Shown here in pieces: positions 1-8,302 of a stretch of DNA of 64,000 nt (positions within the stretch are counted from its first letter, which is position 1; every line of letters begins with the position of its first letter). The notes beneath the pieces were generated by a model. It did not search any database, was not told the DNA's origin, and worked only from the letters and a program-made list of their open reading frames with translations. The position numbers and the translations under genes were made by a program. The stretch comes from Micavibrio aeruginosavorus ARL-13 (GTDB lineage Bacteria; Pseudomonadota; Alphaproteobacteria; Micavibrionales; Micavibrionaceae), in contig NC_016026.1 in NCBI RefSeq assembly GCF_000226315.1, positions 1,116,001 through 1,180,000 on the forward strand, in the 5' to 3' direction.

Positions 1-89
1 CCGCCCGCTTCTGTGGCCCTATTACAGCATTCCAAAAATTGATTGCCAGCACTGCGTTCACACGCAGGGGAATGCCAAAGGGGTTTCGC

Positions 90-3000
90 ATGACTTTTTC
101 GTCCAACGCACCGGAAGATCAAACCAAAACCAAAGCCACCGATGATGGTGATGCTGTTTTGAAAACACCGTCACTGGACGGTCTGCGCGCCCGTCGCCCC
201 GGCGAATACAACATTCAATCCGGGTTGAAACGCCTGCGCATCACTGCGGCCCCGGATATCGACAATACCCCGGATGAGGACGACACCGAAGCTGTGGCAA
301 GCCCCGGCCTGTCCGCGCCGTCTGTGTCGGTATCAACCCCGTCATCGCTGTCCACGTCGAGCCTGTCCGTACGGGCAAGCCGGAATAACGATGCAGAAGC
401 CCCCGCTGCTGAAGAAGTGGACGAGGAACCCGTTTTGATGCTGTCCCCGGTGAATGCACAATCTTTTGGCAATGATAACCCGTTCAAAACCCCGATGGCT
501 GTACGTGTTGCACAGGTTGCGGGCGTTTTCTTCAGCGTGTTCTGGGTCGTTCTGACGGTGGTCTACGCCGTGGCGCAGGGCATTTCGCTCAGCCCGGATG
601 TTCTGGGCCTGTATCTGGCGGGTGCGTTGGCGCCGGTCGTTCTGCTCTGGACGTTGATCAGCATGGTTTCGCGCGGCAATGAAATCCGCCGTTATTCCGA
701 AGTTTTGCGCGGTGAATTGCAATCCATCATCTATCCGACGGAAGAGCGTGCGCGCAAAGTATCGCACGACATCGAAATCCTGACGAAACAGGCGACCGAA
801 CTGGCTGGCGCGTCGCGTGCCGTTGTGAAATCCATCAACCGCGCCCGTCACGGTTTGCGTACCGAAGTGCGTGATTTTGTTGGTATTTCCAAGAAAACCG
901 AATTCCACATTGATCGTCTGGCCGAAACGCTGCACGAACGGGCTGAAAAACTGCTGGTCCTGACGGATGAAATTGAACAGCGCACCGATGGTATCAATAC
1001 CAAGACGAAAGAGGGCGCGACCGCTTGGGATGAAGCCACGGTGAAAATCCTGGATCGTGCATCGGAAATTGAAAATGCCATGGGTCGTGGCGCAGACAAG
1101 ATTCTGGCCGCCGCCGATCAAGCCAAGGATAAAACCAAGGACATCGAAACGCACCTGAACGGCAGCTATGACGGGCTGAACAAAGCCGTGGACCAAGTGG
1201 CCGAACGTTTGAAGGCGCTGTCCGAACAATTCGATGGCCACACCAAGGGGCTGGCCACCGCCGCCGATCATGTGTCGGTTGAAACACGCCGTCTGGCCGG
1301 AACAATTGAAAGCCAAATCCAGTCGCTGGAGGAAACCACCAGCCGCACGCTGGAATCCATGGCGAAATCCAGCCAGTCGATCGAAGATCACCGCAAAGAA
1401 CTGGACCGGGGCGCGGAATCCGTCGCCGCACAGGCCGAGAAGATTGCATCGACCCTGTCCGGTGGTATCGACCGTCTCGATCAGGCGGCGGATGATCTGG
1501 TGTCCCGCACCAACACGTTGGAAACCCGTTTGGAAACCCAGGCCGAAAAACTGCACGAAACCGTGCGCGGCATTTCCAACGGTGCCGACGCGATTGAGGA
1601 AGCCGGTGTATCGGCGGCCAACAAATTGTCCGAAGCCATGGGCACGGCATTGTCGGGGGCTGAATCCATCAGCGCCGCCGTTCGCCGTTCCATTGAATCA
1701 CTGGAAAAATCGACCCAGTCGGCCAAGGAACAGGCGGAATCTCTGATTGAATCCGCTGAATCCAGCATCGCCAAACTGAACGAAGCGGGTGCAGGCAATG
1801 TTGACCATGTCCGCGATATCGTCAGCATGCTGGAGAAGAGCCGCGCCCAGATTGCCGAGGCCAGTGCGCTGGCCGACGAACAGGTGCGCAAGCTTTCCGC
1901 CGCGGTTGAGGAACAAGCCGAAACCATCACCGTATCGGCCGCCAGCATGGTGGACCGCATTGAATCCGTCCGCACGTCCCTGTCTGAACCGTTGAAGGAC
2001 ATGACGCATGCCGTGGCCGAAGCCGATGCGAAGCATGAAGAAATTGAAAACACATTGCGCCGCCGTGTGTCGGATTTGAACGAGGCCAGCGACAAGGCGA
2101 AGGACAGCGCGGAACATATCCGCACCATCCTGCGCGGTCAGGCCCAGGAAATTTCCACGCTGGCCGGTCAGATTGCTGGCAATGCCCGCACCATCAACGA
2201 CCAGATGGCCCAGCAAAGCGACCAACTGGGCGACAAAGTCCGCAAGGCGCTGGACGATGTGGACTCGGTCCGCAAGGCACTGGAAACGCAAGCTTCCCGC
2301 CTGCACAGCCTGTCCGAAACGGCTGTATCCGACATTTCCGAACTGGAAGGCCAAGTGGCCGCCCGTTGCAAGGAGGTGGAGGAATCCACATCCGCCGCAT
2401 TCGGAACGCTGGAATTGATGGACGCCAGCATGGGTGACCATGTCCGCACGTTGAAAGACCGCGCGGAAATTGCCTCGGCCGCTGTGGTCAGCGTCCGCGA
2501 AGCGTTGGAAAAAACCGCAACCGGGTTTGAGCCGCTGTACACCAAAACAGTGGAGCAGGTTGGCGATATGCAGAAACGGTTCGAAGTTCTGCGCCAGACC
2601 TATGACGACAGCGCGACCAGCAACCTCGACAAGCTGAAACAAATTGGCATCGTGTTTGATGACCGTTTGCAATCCTTGCGCGGTGGTGCGGATCAGGCGG
2701 CGAAAATCCTGAAAATCTCCAGCGAAGATTTGCAGGAACGCGTGATGGATATTGAATCCGCCGCCCGTTCGGCCAGCGACAAGATGCGCGACATTCAAAT
2801 GTCGCTGGGCGATCAATCGTCCGACATCCACCTGATCACCGATCAGGCGTTGCTGAAGATTGAAAGCATCCAGAAAGCCATTAACGAACAATTCCACGAA
2901 TTGTCCGAAGCGGTGGGTCAGGCCCTGACCCGGATCGACACCGTGGGCGATGCGTTGGGCAAATCGGCGGAAACCGTCGATCTGGCCGCGGAACGCGCCG

Positions 3001-3971
3001 TGGCCCGTTATACGGAAGTGGGCGAAATGGCCCGCGCCGAAACGGAAGAACTGAACCAGGCATCGGCCAAATCGGTCAAACTGACTGAAGTGCTGGTGTC
3101 GCAGGTTCAGGCCGAAGCCGAAAAACTGCTGACATCGTCCCGCGATACGCTGGTCGAGCTGAAGAAGACCAGCGATGGCTTCGCTCAGCGTAGCCGCGAA
3201 GTGGCTGAACAGATGAAGGCGTCGCTGCAGACATCGCAATCCTATGGTGCCGAATTGCGCCAGCAGGTTTCGATTGTGGCCGAAGCCTCCGCCGAAGCCG
3301 GGGACAAGGTCAGCCGCGTCGTGTCCGACCTGAACAGCCGTTTGGACGATATCCGCACCGCCACCACCGAAACGATGGTGAAGGTCGAAAAAGTTCGCGA
3401 TGGTCTGTCGGTCGAATCCGATCGTTTGATCTCGGTTTCATCCTCGGCGATCAAGGCTGCGGACGAAGCGGCGGATACGTTCAGCCGTCAATCCAACGCC
3501 CTGTTCAAAGCGGTACAGGATGCGGCGGACCATGCCGAGAAGATCCGCACAATGGATGCCCGCATCCAGCGCGAAGCCTTCCTGTCGGCGGCGAAATTCA
3601 TCGTGGAATCCCTGCATTCCCTGTCGGTGGATTTCACCCGCATGCTGGACGGCGAAGTGCCGGAAAAAACATGGAAAGCCTTCCAGAAGGGCGATGTCGG
3701 GGCCTTTACCCGCCGTCTGTCCCAGCTGGGCGACGAATTGCCGATGGACAAGCTGCGCGAGAAATTTGCAAGCGACAGCGAATTCCGCACCTATGTCCAA
3801 CGCTTCCTGCGCCAGTTCGAAGACATGTTCGAACAGGCCAGCGCGAACGACCACGGCGACCTGCTGTCCTCGACCTTCGCATCCAGCGATCTGGGCCGTT
3901 TGTATGTCGTCCTGTGCGGTGCGGCTGGCCGTGACGCAAAACTGACCCGCGAAGATCGTCGGGTTGCGTAA
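90..3971 (+). CDS. Giant inner-membrane coiled-coil protein, TipN-like architecture
   Basis: The first ~135 residues are acidic and rich in Ser/Pro/Ala and look disordered. Two hydrophobic segments follow at about residues 137-163 and 170-195. Nearly 1000 residues of Ala/Glu/Lys/Ser-rich heptad-like coiled coil come next (about 215-1190), ending in a ~100-residue helical, non-repetitive C-terminal domain. A short disordered N-terminus, two transmembrane helices and a long cytoplasmic coiled coil is the layout of the alphaproteobacterial polarity factor TipN, but this protein is longer than Caulobacter TipN and no diagnostic motif is visible, so the link is architectural inference. I prefer the ATG at 90, preceded by AAAGGGG, over an in-frame ATG-like start at 39. 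It stands alone, followed by a palindromic repeat. A methyl-accepting or apolipoprotein-like scaffold is an alternative. Confidence 0.7.
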   Translation: MTFSSNAPEDQTKTKATDDGDAVLKTPSLDGLRARRPGEYNIQSGLKRLRITAAPDIDNTPDEDDTEAVASPGLSAPSVSVSTPSSLSTSSLSVRASRNNDAEAPAAEEVDEEPVLMLSPVNAQSFGNDNPFKTPMAVRVAQVAGVFFSVFWVVLTVVYAVAQGISLSPDVLGLYLAGALAPVVLLWTLISMVSRGNEIRRYSEVLRGELQSIIYPTEERARKVSHDIEILTKQATELAGASRAVVKSINRARHGLRTEVRDFVGISKKTEFHIDRLAETLHERAEKLLVLTDEIEQRTDGINTKTKEGATAWDEATVKILDRASEIENAMGRGADKILAAADQAKDKTKDIETHLNGSYDGLNKAVDQVAERLKALSEQFDGHTKGLATAADHVSVETRRLAGTIESQIQSLEETTSRTLESMAKSSQSIEDHRKELDRGAESVAAQAEKIASTLSGGIDRLDQAADDLVSRTNTLETRLETQAEKLHETVRGISNGADAIEEAGVSAANKLSEAMGTALSGAESISAAVRRSIESLEKSTQSAKEQAESLIESAESSIAKLNEAGAGNVDHVRDIVSMLEKSRAQIAEASALADEQVRKLSAAVEEQAETITVSAASMVDRIESVRTSLSEPLKDMTHAVAEADAKHEEIENTLRRRVSDLNEASDKAKDSAEHIRTILRGQAQEISTLAGQIAGNARTINDQMAQQSDQLGDKVRKALDDVDSVRKALETQASRLHSLSETAVSDISELEGQVAARCKEVEESTSAAFGTLELMDASMGDHVRTLKDRAEIASAAVVSVREALEKTATGFEPLYTKTVEQVGDMQKRFEVLRQTYDDSATSNLDKLKQIGIVFDDRLQSLRGGADQAAKILKISSEDLQERVMDIESAARSASDKMRDIQMSLGDQSSDIHLITDQALLKIESIQKAINEQFHELSEAVGQALTRIDTVGDALGKSAETVDLAAERAVARYTEVGEMARAETEELNQASAKSVKLTEVLVSQVQAEAEKLLTSSRDTLVELKKTSDGFAQRSREVAEQMKASLQTSQSYGAELRQQVSIVAEASAEAGDKVSRVVSDLNSRLDDIRTATTETMVKVEKVRDGLSVESDRLISVSSSAIKAADEAADTFSRQSNALFKAVQDAADHAEKIRTMDARIQREAFLSAAKFIVESLHSLSVDFTRMLDGEVPEKTWKAFQKGDVGAFTRRLSQLGDELPMDKLREKFASDSEFRTYVQRFLRQFEDMFEQASANDHGDLLSSTFASSDLGRLYVVLCGAAGRDAKLTREDRRVA

Positions 3972-3998
3972 AGACGCAGGCATACAATAAAAAAACAC

Positions 3999-4103
3999 CG
4001 TCACCCCGGAAATCCCGTCAGGGATTATCCGGGGTTTCTGCCATAATGGCGACCATTACGGCACAAATCCCGGATAAAGGCGTGCGCCTTTTCCGGGATG
4101 ACG
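3999..4103. repeat. Paired palindromic intergenic repeat, family A (copy 1)
   Basis: Two hairpins face each other. The left carries CCCCGGA...TCCGGGG and the right carries ATCCCGG...CCGGGAT, and the outer ends (CGTCACCCCGG and CCGGGATGACG) are themselves near inverted repeats. The same layout and core (CCCGGA/TCCGGG flanked by GTCAT/ATGAC) recurs at 33632-33752 and, in a diverged form, at 28153-28222. This is a REP/BIME-like element. It may also end transcription from the upstream gene. Confidence 0.75.
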
Positions 4104-4119
4104 AATAAAAAAATTTGGG

Positions 4120-5040
4120 ATGATGTTTATGAGTTGGGTTCTCTTCGCCTTTTTGCCGCCCTTCCTCTGGACGATGAACAATGTCATCGACCAGATGCTG
4201 GCCCGGGATTTGTTCCACCGGTCGGCGTTTTCTTTTCTGATTATTTCCGGGGCCTTGACCCTGCCAACCGCCATTGTCATGGCGGTGGCCTACCCGCAGG
4301 TTTTTGACATTCCTTGGGAAACCGTCATGTTGCTGTTTGTGGGCGGCTTGTTTGGTTTTGCGGGGGCGTGGCCCTATGTCATGGCGATTCAGAATGATGA
4401 TGCCGCCAGTGCGGTGCCCATCCTGCAAACCGTGCCGGTTTTCGTTTATTTGATGGGGTTTTTCCTGCTGGGGGAAACGCTGAATGCGGTCAAGCTGGCC
4501 GGGGGTGGGCTGGTTGTTGCCGGGGCCATGGTGTTTGCGTGGAACCCCGATACACGCAAATTGCACGCGCGGACATTGATTCTGATGCTGATCAGTGCGC
4601 TGATCTGGGCGGCGTATGGTGTATGGATCCGGTACTGGACCCAGGATTTGCACTGGATGGTGGTGATGTTCTGGATCTACGTCGCGTGGGTGATCTTTGG
4701 TGCCGTTGGGTTGGCGTCGGTGCGCGAAATTCGCAATGATGCGCGGCTGATCCTGAAATCCGGAAAGTTTTTGTCGGTCCTTTTACCCTTGTTAATGCTC
4801 CAGCAGGTGATGCTGTGTCTGGCGGATCTGGCCACAGCCAAGGCGATGTCGATTGCGCCAACGGCGGTGCAGGTGTCGTTGTTCAACGGGTTACAACCGG
4901 TCATCATCATGATTTTGTGCGGTATTTTTTATCGCTTCCGCCCGGATGTGTTCGAACCCATCCGCATGGGGTCGCGTTTGTATTACCGCTTGGTATGCGT
5001 AGCGGTTATGTTTGTGGGGATGGTTCTGCTGCTGACATAG
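4120..5040 (+). CDS. EamA/DMT-superfamily transporter
   Basis: A 306-residue protein with about ten hydrophobic helices in two similar halves, as in EamA-family drug/metabolite exporters. In the first half, the stretch near residues 85-115 contains PILQTVPVFVYLMGFFLLGE, the usual EamA helix-4 pattern ending in an acidic residue. The second half holds the matching segment around PTAVQVSLFNGLQPVIIMIL. Substrate is unknown. Alternative starts at 4123 and 4129 are possible; GGGA at 4117-4120 would fit the start at 4129 best. The 3' end overlaps the convergent nagB-like gene by 35 bases. Confidence 0.85.
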   Translation: MMFMSWVLFAFLPPFLWTMNNVIDQMLARDLFHRSAFSFLIISGALTLPTAIVMAVAYPQVFDIPWETVMLLFVGGLFGFAGAWPYVMAIQNDDAASAVPILQTVPVFVYLMGFFLLGETLNAVKLAGGGLVVAGAMVFAWNPDTRKLHARTLILMLISALIWAAYGVWIRYWTQDLHWMVVMFWIYVAWVIFGAVGLASVREIRNDARLILKSGKFLSVLLPLLMLQQVMLCLADLATAKAMSIAPTAVQVSLFNGLQPVIIMILCGIFYRFRPDVFEPIRMGSRLYYRLVCVAVMFVGMVLLLT

Positions 5041-5770
5041 CGGCCTGATCCGCGACAATGGTGACATTGTACATCTGGCGCAACGCCGTGGCGGGCAGGG
5101 CGGTTGAAATGGGATCGTGCAACATACGGTGCAGGATTTCGGCCTTGTGTGGGCCCTGGACCAACAAAATAGTTTCCCTTGCCCGCATAATGTGGCCCAG
5201 CCCCAGCGTGTAGGCTGTGGGCGGGACGTGGTCCATTCCACCCCAATAAGCGGCATTGGCGGCCAAACTGTCCGCGGATAGATGGATCAATCTGGTGCGG
5301 GCATCAAACGCGCTACCCGGTTCGTTGAACCCGATATGGCCATTGGTGCCCAATCCCAAAACTGCAATATCAATGCCGTTTGAATCCAATTGTGCATCCA
5401 TGCGCGCGCATTCGGCGGAGGGATCGGGGGCCGCGCTGTTGAAAATGGTGCGGTGTGTTGGTGGGATGGACAGCGGCGTTAAAATATCGCGGGCCAGCCA
5501 GTTGGAAAATAAACGCCGATCATCCGGGGCCAGCCCCGCATAATCATCCAGCGCAACATAATGGAACCGGTCCCACAGATCGCGACGGTGCGCGTGGTGC
5601 GCGATCAATTCACGATACAGGCCCAGCGGTGTGGACCCGGTCGGCAAAACCACCCGGATCGGGCCGTTTTTGGCCGCAGCCCGGTTCAGCGCACCCATGA
5701 AAATATCCGCCGCCAGCGTATGAAAGGCAGCATTGTTGGGGGCAATTTTGAGGGTCGGGGCGGTGTCCAT
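5006..5770 (-). CDS. nagB: Glucosamine-6-phosphate deaminase
   Basis: This enzyme converts glucosamine-6-phosphate to fructose-6-phosphate and ammonia, linking amino-sugar recycling to glycolysis. Seen: the phosphate-binding loop LPTGSTPLGLY near residue 41, the LDDY acidic motif near 73, and the NagB signature GLGTNGHIGFNEPGSAF near 138-154. Length 254 is normal for NagB. The related SugarP_isomerase family member 6-phosphogluconolactonase lacks the NGHIGFNEP motif, so NagB is preferred. It is transcribed alone, divergently from the HAD hydrolase at 5921, and its last 35 bases overlap the end of the EamA gene. No nagA or nagK is adjacent. Confidence 0.88.
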   Translation of the reverse strand: MDTAPTLKIAPNNAAFHTLAADIFMGALNRAAAKNGPIRVVLPTGSTPLGLYRELIAHHAHRRDLWDRFHYVALDDYAGLAPDDRRLFSNWLARDILTPLSIPPTHRTIFNSAAPDPSAECARMDAQLDSNGIDIAVLGLGTNGHIGFNEPGSAFDARTRLIHLSADSLAANAAYWGGMDHVPPTAYTLGLGHIMRARETILLVQGPHKAEILHRMLHDPISTALPATALRQMYNVTIVADQAAMSAAEPSPQT

Positions 5771-5920
5771 TCCACATTTATGGCATTTAACGCATTGATT
5801 TTCAATAAGATTTTCGAATTTGCGTATTGTTCCGCCGCTGTATGCCGTGATAATCTTTTGGTAGGATTTATCGCCTATCCTTGATCCTAAGTTATTGACG
5901 CATAAGGGGCATCACACGTT

Positions 5921-6859
5921 ATGGGCAAGACCAAATTCTGCCAGGGCATTTCGGATATTTCAGACAGCTATATGGCGTTCATCATCGACCAGTGGGGCGT
6001 GCTGCATAATGGCGAGCGCGCTTATGATGGCGTGATCGATTGTTTGAAGGAACTTAAAGGCCGCAAGAAACAGATTATCATTCTGTCGAACTCCGGCCGT
6101 CGCGCCAGCGAGAATGCCGACAAGCTGAAAGAGATGGGCATTGGCCCCAGTCTGTATGACCATATCGTCACGTCCGGCGAACTGACATGGCAGGGACTGC
6201 ACGATCAGAACGAAGGCGTATTTGAAAATATCGGCACGAAATGTTTTTTGATCAGTCGCAACGATGATCGATCCATCATTGATGGCTTGCCCGAAATTGA
6301 ATTGGTGCATGATATTGACGAAGCTGACTTCCTGTTGATCAGCGGGTCCGATGCGCCGGAAAAAAATATGGTTGACCATTATGAGCCGATTTTGAAAAAG
6401 GCCATTCGTCGTCGTTTAAAAGCCATTTGCGCCAATCCGGACAGTCGTATTCTGATTGGTGCCAATTCGGCCCTCGGCCCCGGCATGATTGCTCGCCGGT
6501 ATGAAGATTTCGGCGGTGTCGTGCATTATATTGGCAAACCGTTTAAGCCAATTTTCCAGCATTGTGTGAAACTGTTGCAGGAAAAGCAGATTTACCCCGG
6601 TGAAACCGTGATGATCGGTGACACGATGGCGCATGACATTGTGGGTGCGGCGGCCATGAATATTGATACATGCCTGGTTCGCGCTGGCTTGCATCTGGGT
6701 GCGTTTAAACAGGCCCATACGCCATCCGAGGTGGACAAGGTTCTGAATGTTCTGGTCCTGCAATACCACAACGTGCGCCCGACTTATCTGGTCAACACGA
6801 TGGTCTGGGGCCGGGCTTTGCCGGACCGGAAGCACAAGAAGCGCAAGGTTACGGCTTAA
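5921..6859 (+). CDS. HAD-superfamily class IIA hydrolase (NagD-like, TIGR01459 type)
   Basis: Cytoplasmic phosphatase of the haloacid dehalogenase superfamily. Motif I is seen as DQWGVLHNG (about residues 24-32), with the nucleophile Asp but Gln instead of the usual second Asp position, a variant typical of the alphaproteobacterial TIGR01459 subgroup. Motif II is ILSNSGR. The C-terminal metal-binding motif is MIGDTMAHDIVGA near 230. Length 312 fits class IIA HADs with a C2 cap. Substrate unknown; relatives act on sugar or nucleotide phosphates. Ends at a bidirectional terminator shared with the convergent patatin gene. Confidence 0.85.
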   Translation: MGKTKFCQGISDISDSYMAFIIDQWGVLHNGERAYDGVIDCLKELKGRKKQIIILSNSGRRASENADKLKEMGIGPSLYDHIVTSGELTWQGLHDQNEGVFENIGTKCFLISRNDDRSIIDGLPEIELVHDIDEADFLLISGSDAPEKNMVDHYEPILKKAIRRRLKAICANPDSRILIGANSALGPGMIARRYEDFGGVVHYIGKPFKPIFQHCVKLLQEKQIYPGETVMIGDTMAHDIVGAAAMNIDTCLVRAGLHLGAFKQAHTPSEVDKVLNVLVLQYHNVRPTYLVNTMVWGRALPDRKHKKRKVTA

Positions 6860-6861
6860 GT

Positions 6862-6895
6862 TTTTTATCCCCGCTACGGCGGGGATAATTTTTTA
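6862..6895. terminator. Bidirectional rho-independent terminator
   Basis: Perfect stem TTATCCCCGC / GCGGGGATAA with a tiny loop, flanked by T-runs on the right and A-runs on the left. It lies between the convergent ends of the HAD hydrolase (6859) and the patatin-like gene (6893). Confidence 0.9.
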
Positions 6896-7864
6896 AGATT
6901 GTTTTGGTGGGATTAAAATATTCACCGCCGCATGAATTTCATCCAGCGCCCGTTCGGCGGCCAATTCGCCTTCATGGATCATCTCACGCGCGCGTTCGAA
7001 TTCCAGCATGCCAATATGCCCGATGCGCGGGCGGATATGCACGTCTGGCGGGTCGCCCGCCAGACGGGATCGCGTTAAACGGTCCTGAATAATCGTCAAC
7101 GCCGACACCATCACGCCGAACAGGCTGGGCGCGTTGGGTTCGCGGTTGAAAATGCGGCGCCCCAGACCGCCTGTGAAGGGTTTTTGATCGTCTGGGTCAA
7201 CATGCTCGGGGTTAAACACATCAAACCCTAAAACGCTCTGGTACGATGTTCCGGGACGGCGGGATTTGCCGATCATATCGGCGTTCAAATCCACGGCGAT
7301 GGTCATGTGCGCGCCGTATGAATGCAGCGGCGATACAGGAACCGGGTTTAACAACGCGCCATCGACCAACAGCCGATTGTTCAAATCAACCGGCGGAAAT
7401 ACGCCGGGCAGGGCGAACGATGCCCGCATGGAATCCACCAGCGATCCACGACGCAACCAAACTTCGTGTCCGGTGACCAGATCGGAGGCAATGCACACCA
7501 GCGGGACGGGCAAATCCTCGATCATCATCTTGCCGAAATGATCGTCCAGAACGGCATTCAAACGGTGTCCACCGATAATTCCGGCGCTGCGGACCCGGAA
7601 ATCCAGATAACGGAAAATTTTGCGGCGGTTCAGGGACAGGGCCCAGTCTTCCAGCGCGTCCAGTTTTCCGGCCAGATAGGCCCCACCGACCAACGCGCCG
7701 ATCGAGGTGCCCGCCACCAGACCGGGGCGAATGCCGTGGCGGGACAGGGTCTTTAAAACGCCAATATGCGCAAATCCCCGCGCCATCCCGCCGCCCAGAG
7801 CCAGCCCGATCAACGGGACAGGGGGCGCAGGTTGTTTTGGCGTTGAATCAGAGGGTTCCGCCAC
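6893..7864 (-). CDS. Patatin-like phospholipase, RssA family
   Basis: Putative serine acyl-hydrolase acting on membrane lipids. Seen: oxyanion motif GGGMARG near residue 24, the nucleophile elbow GTSIG near 53, and the catalytic Asp in VDGALLNP near 167. Together these form the Ser-Asp dyad of patatins. Length 323 matches RssA/YchK-type bacterial patatins rather than outer-membrane PlpD. The N-terminus is short and proline-rich with no signal peptide, so the protein is probably cytoplasmic. Monocistronic, with its 5' region facing the small gene at 8019. Confidence 0.88.
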   Translation of the reverse strand: MAEPSDSTPKQPAPPVPLIGLALGGGMARGFAHIGVLKTLSRHGIRPGLVAGTSIGALVGGAYLAGKLDALEDWALSLNRRKIFRYLDFRVRSAGIIGGHRLNAVLDDHFGKMMIEDLPVPLVCIASDLVTGHEVWLRRGSLVDSMRASFALPGVFPPVDLNNRLLVDGALLNPVPVSPLHSYGAHMTIAVDLNADMIGKSRRPGTSYQSVLGFDVFNPEHVDPDDQKPFTGGLGRRIFNREPNAPSLFGVMVSALTIIQDRLTRSRLAGDPPDVHIRPRIGHIGMLEFERAREMIHEGELAAERALDEIHAAVNILIPPKQS

Positions 7865-8018
7865 GGTTTCGATCCTTTCGGGGCTGGTTTCGAACGCGGA
7901 TTTATTGTATCACAAGGACGTTAAACGGGGGATAAGCCACAGTTTTTCTTGATCGTTCTGTCATCGGGGGGTAAGTCTAACCCCTGTTTACGGAATATCC
8001 TAAAAAGAGGTTTTTACA

Positions 8019-8291
8019 ATGCGACAATCCCGTTTCAGTACCATTTTCGCCCTGTTGGCGTTGTCCGGCCCGCAATCGATGGTGTTCATTGATATCATGT
8101 CGGCCTTTAATCGTGCCCAGCAATTGACTCAGGGGCCGGTCCAGTCATGGCGTTCGGATAAAAACGGTTTTACGGCTCTGCCTGATCGGGATGCGCGGAC
8201 GCGGTCCAATGCCGGGAAAATGCACACGTTTGCGCCACCCAGCCATCCAGCCCGCAAGAAGGGCTATACCCAGCCCCGTAAATTTCACTAA
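8019..8291 (+). CDS. Small basic hypothetical protein
   Basis: A 90-residue ORF preceded by AAGAGG eight to ten bases before its ATG and ending directly in front of the ABC transporter (AGGA of the next gene's ribosome site overlaps the stop region). Residues 5-20 are hydrophobic (FSTIFALLALSGPQSMVFI), which could be a signal or anchor segment. The remainder is basic and rich in Arg/Lys/Pro with no recognisable motif. Spacing suggests co-transcription with the exporter downstream. I do not recognise a family. Confidence 0.55.
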   Translation: MRQSRFSTIFALLALSGPQSMVFIDIMSAFNRAQQLTQGPVQSWRSDKNGFTALPDRDARTRSNAGKMHTFAPPSHPARKKGYTQPRKFH

Positions 8292-8302
8292 GGACTGATA
8301 TT

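Noticed and set aside
1698-3239. Long open frame (513 codons) antisense to the coiled-coil gene
   Set aside because: Its sequence is rich in His, Gly, Arg and Phe repeats that mirror the codon pattern of the real gene; no start signal or family resemblance.
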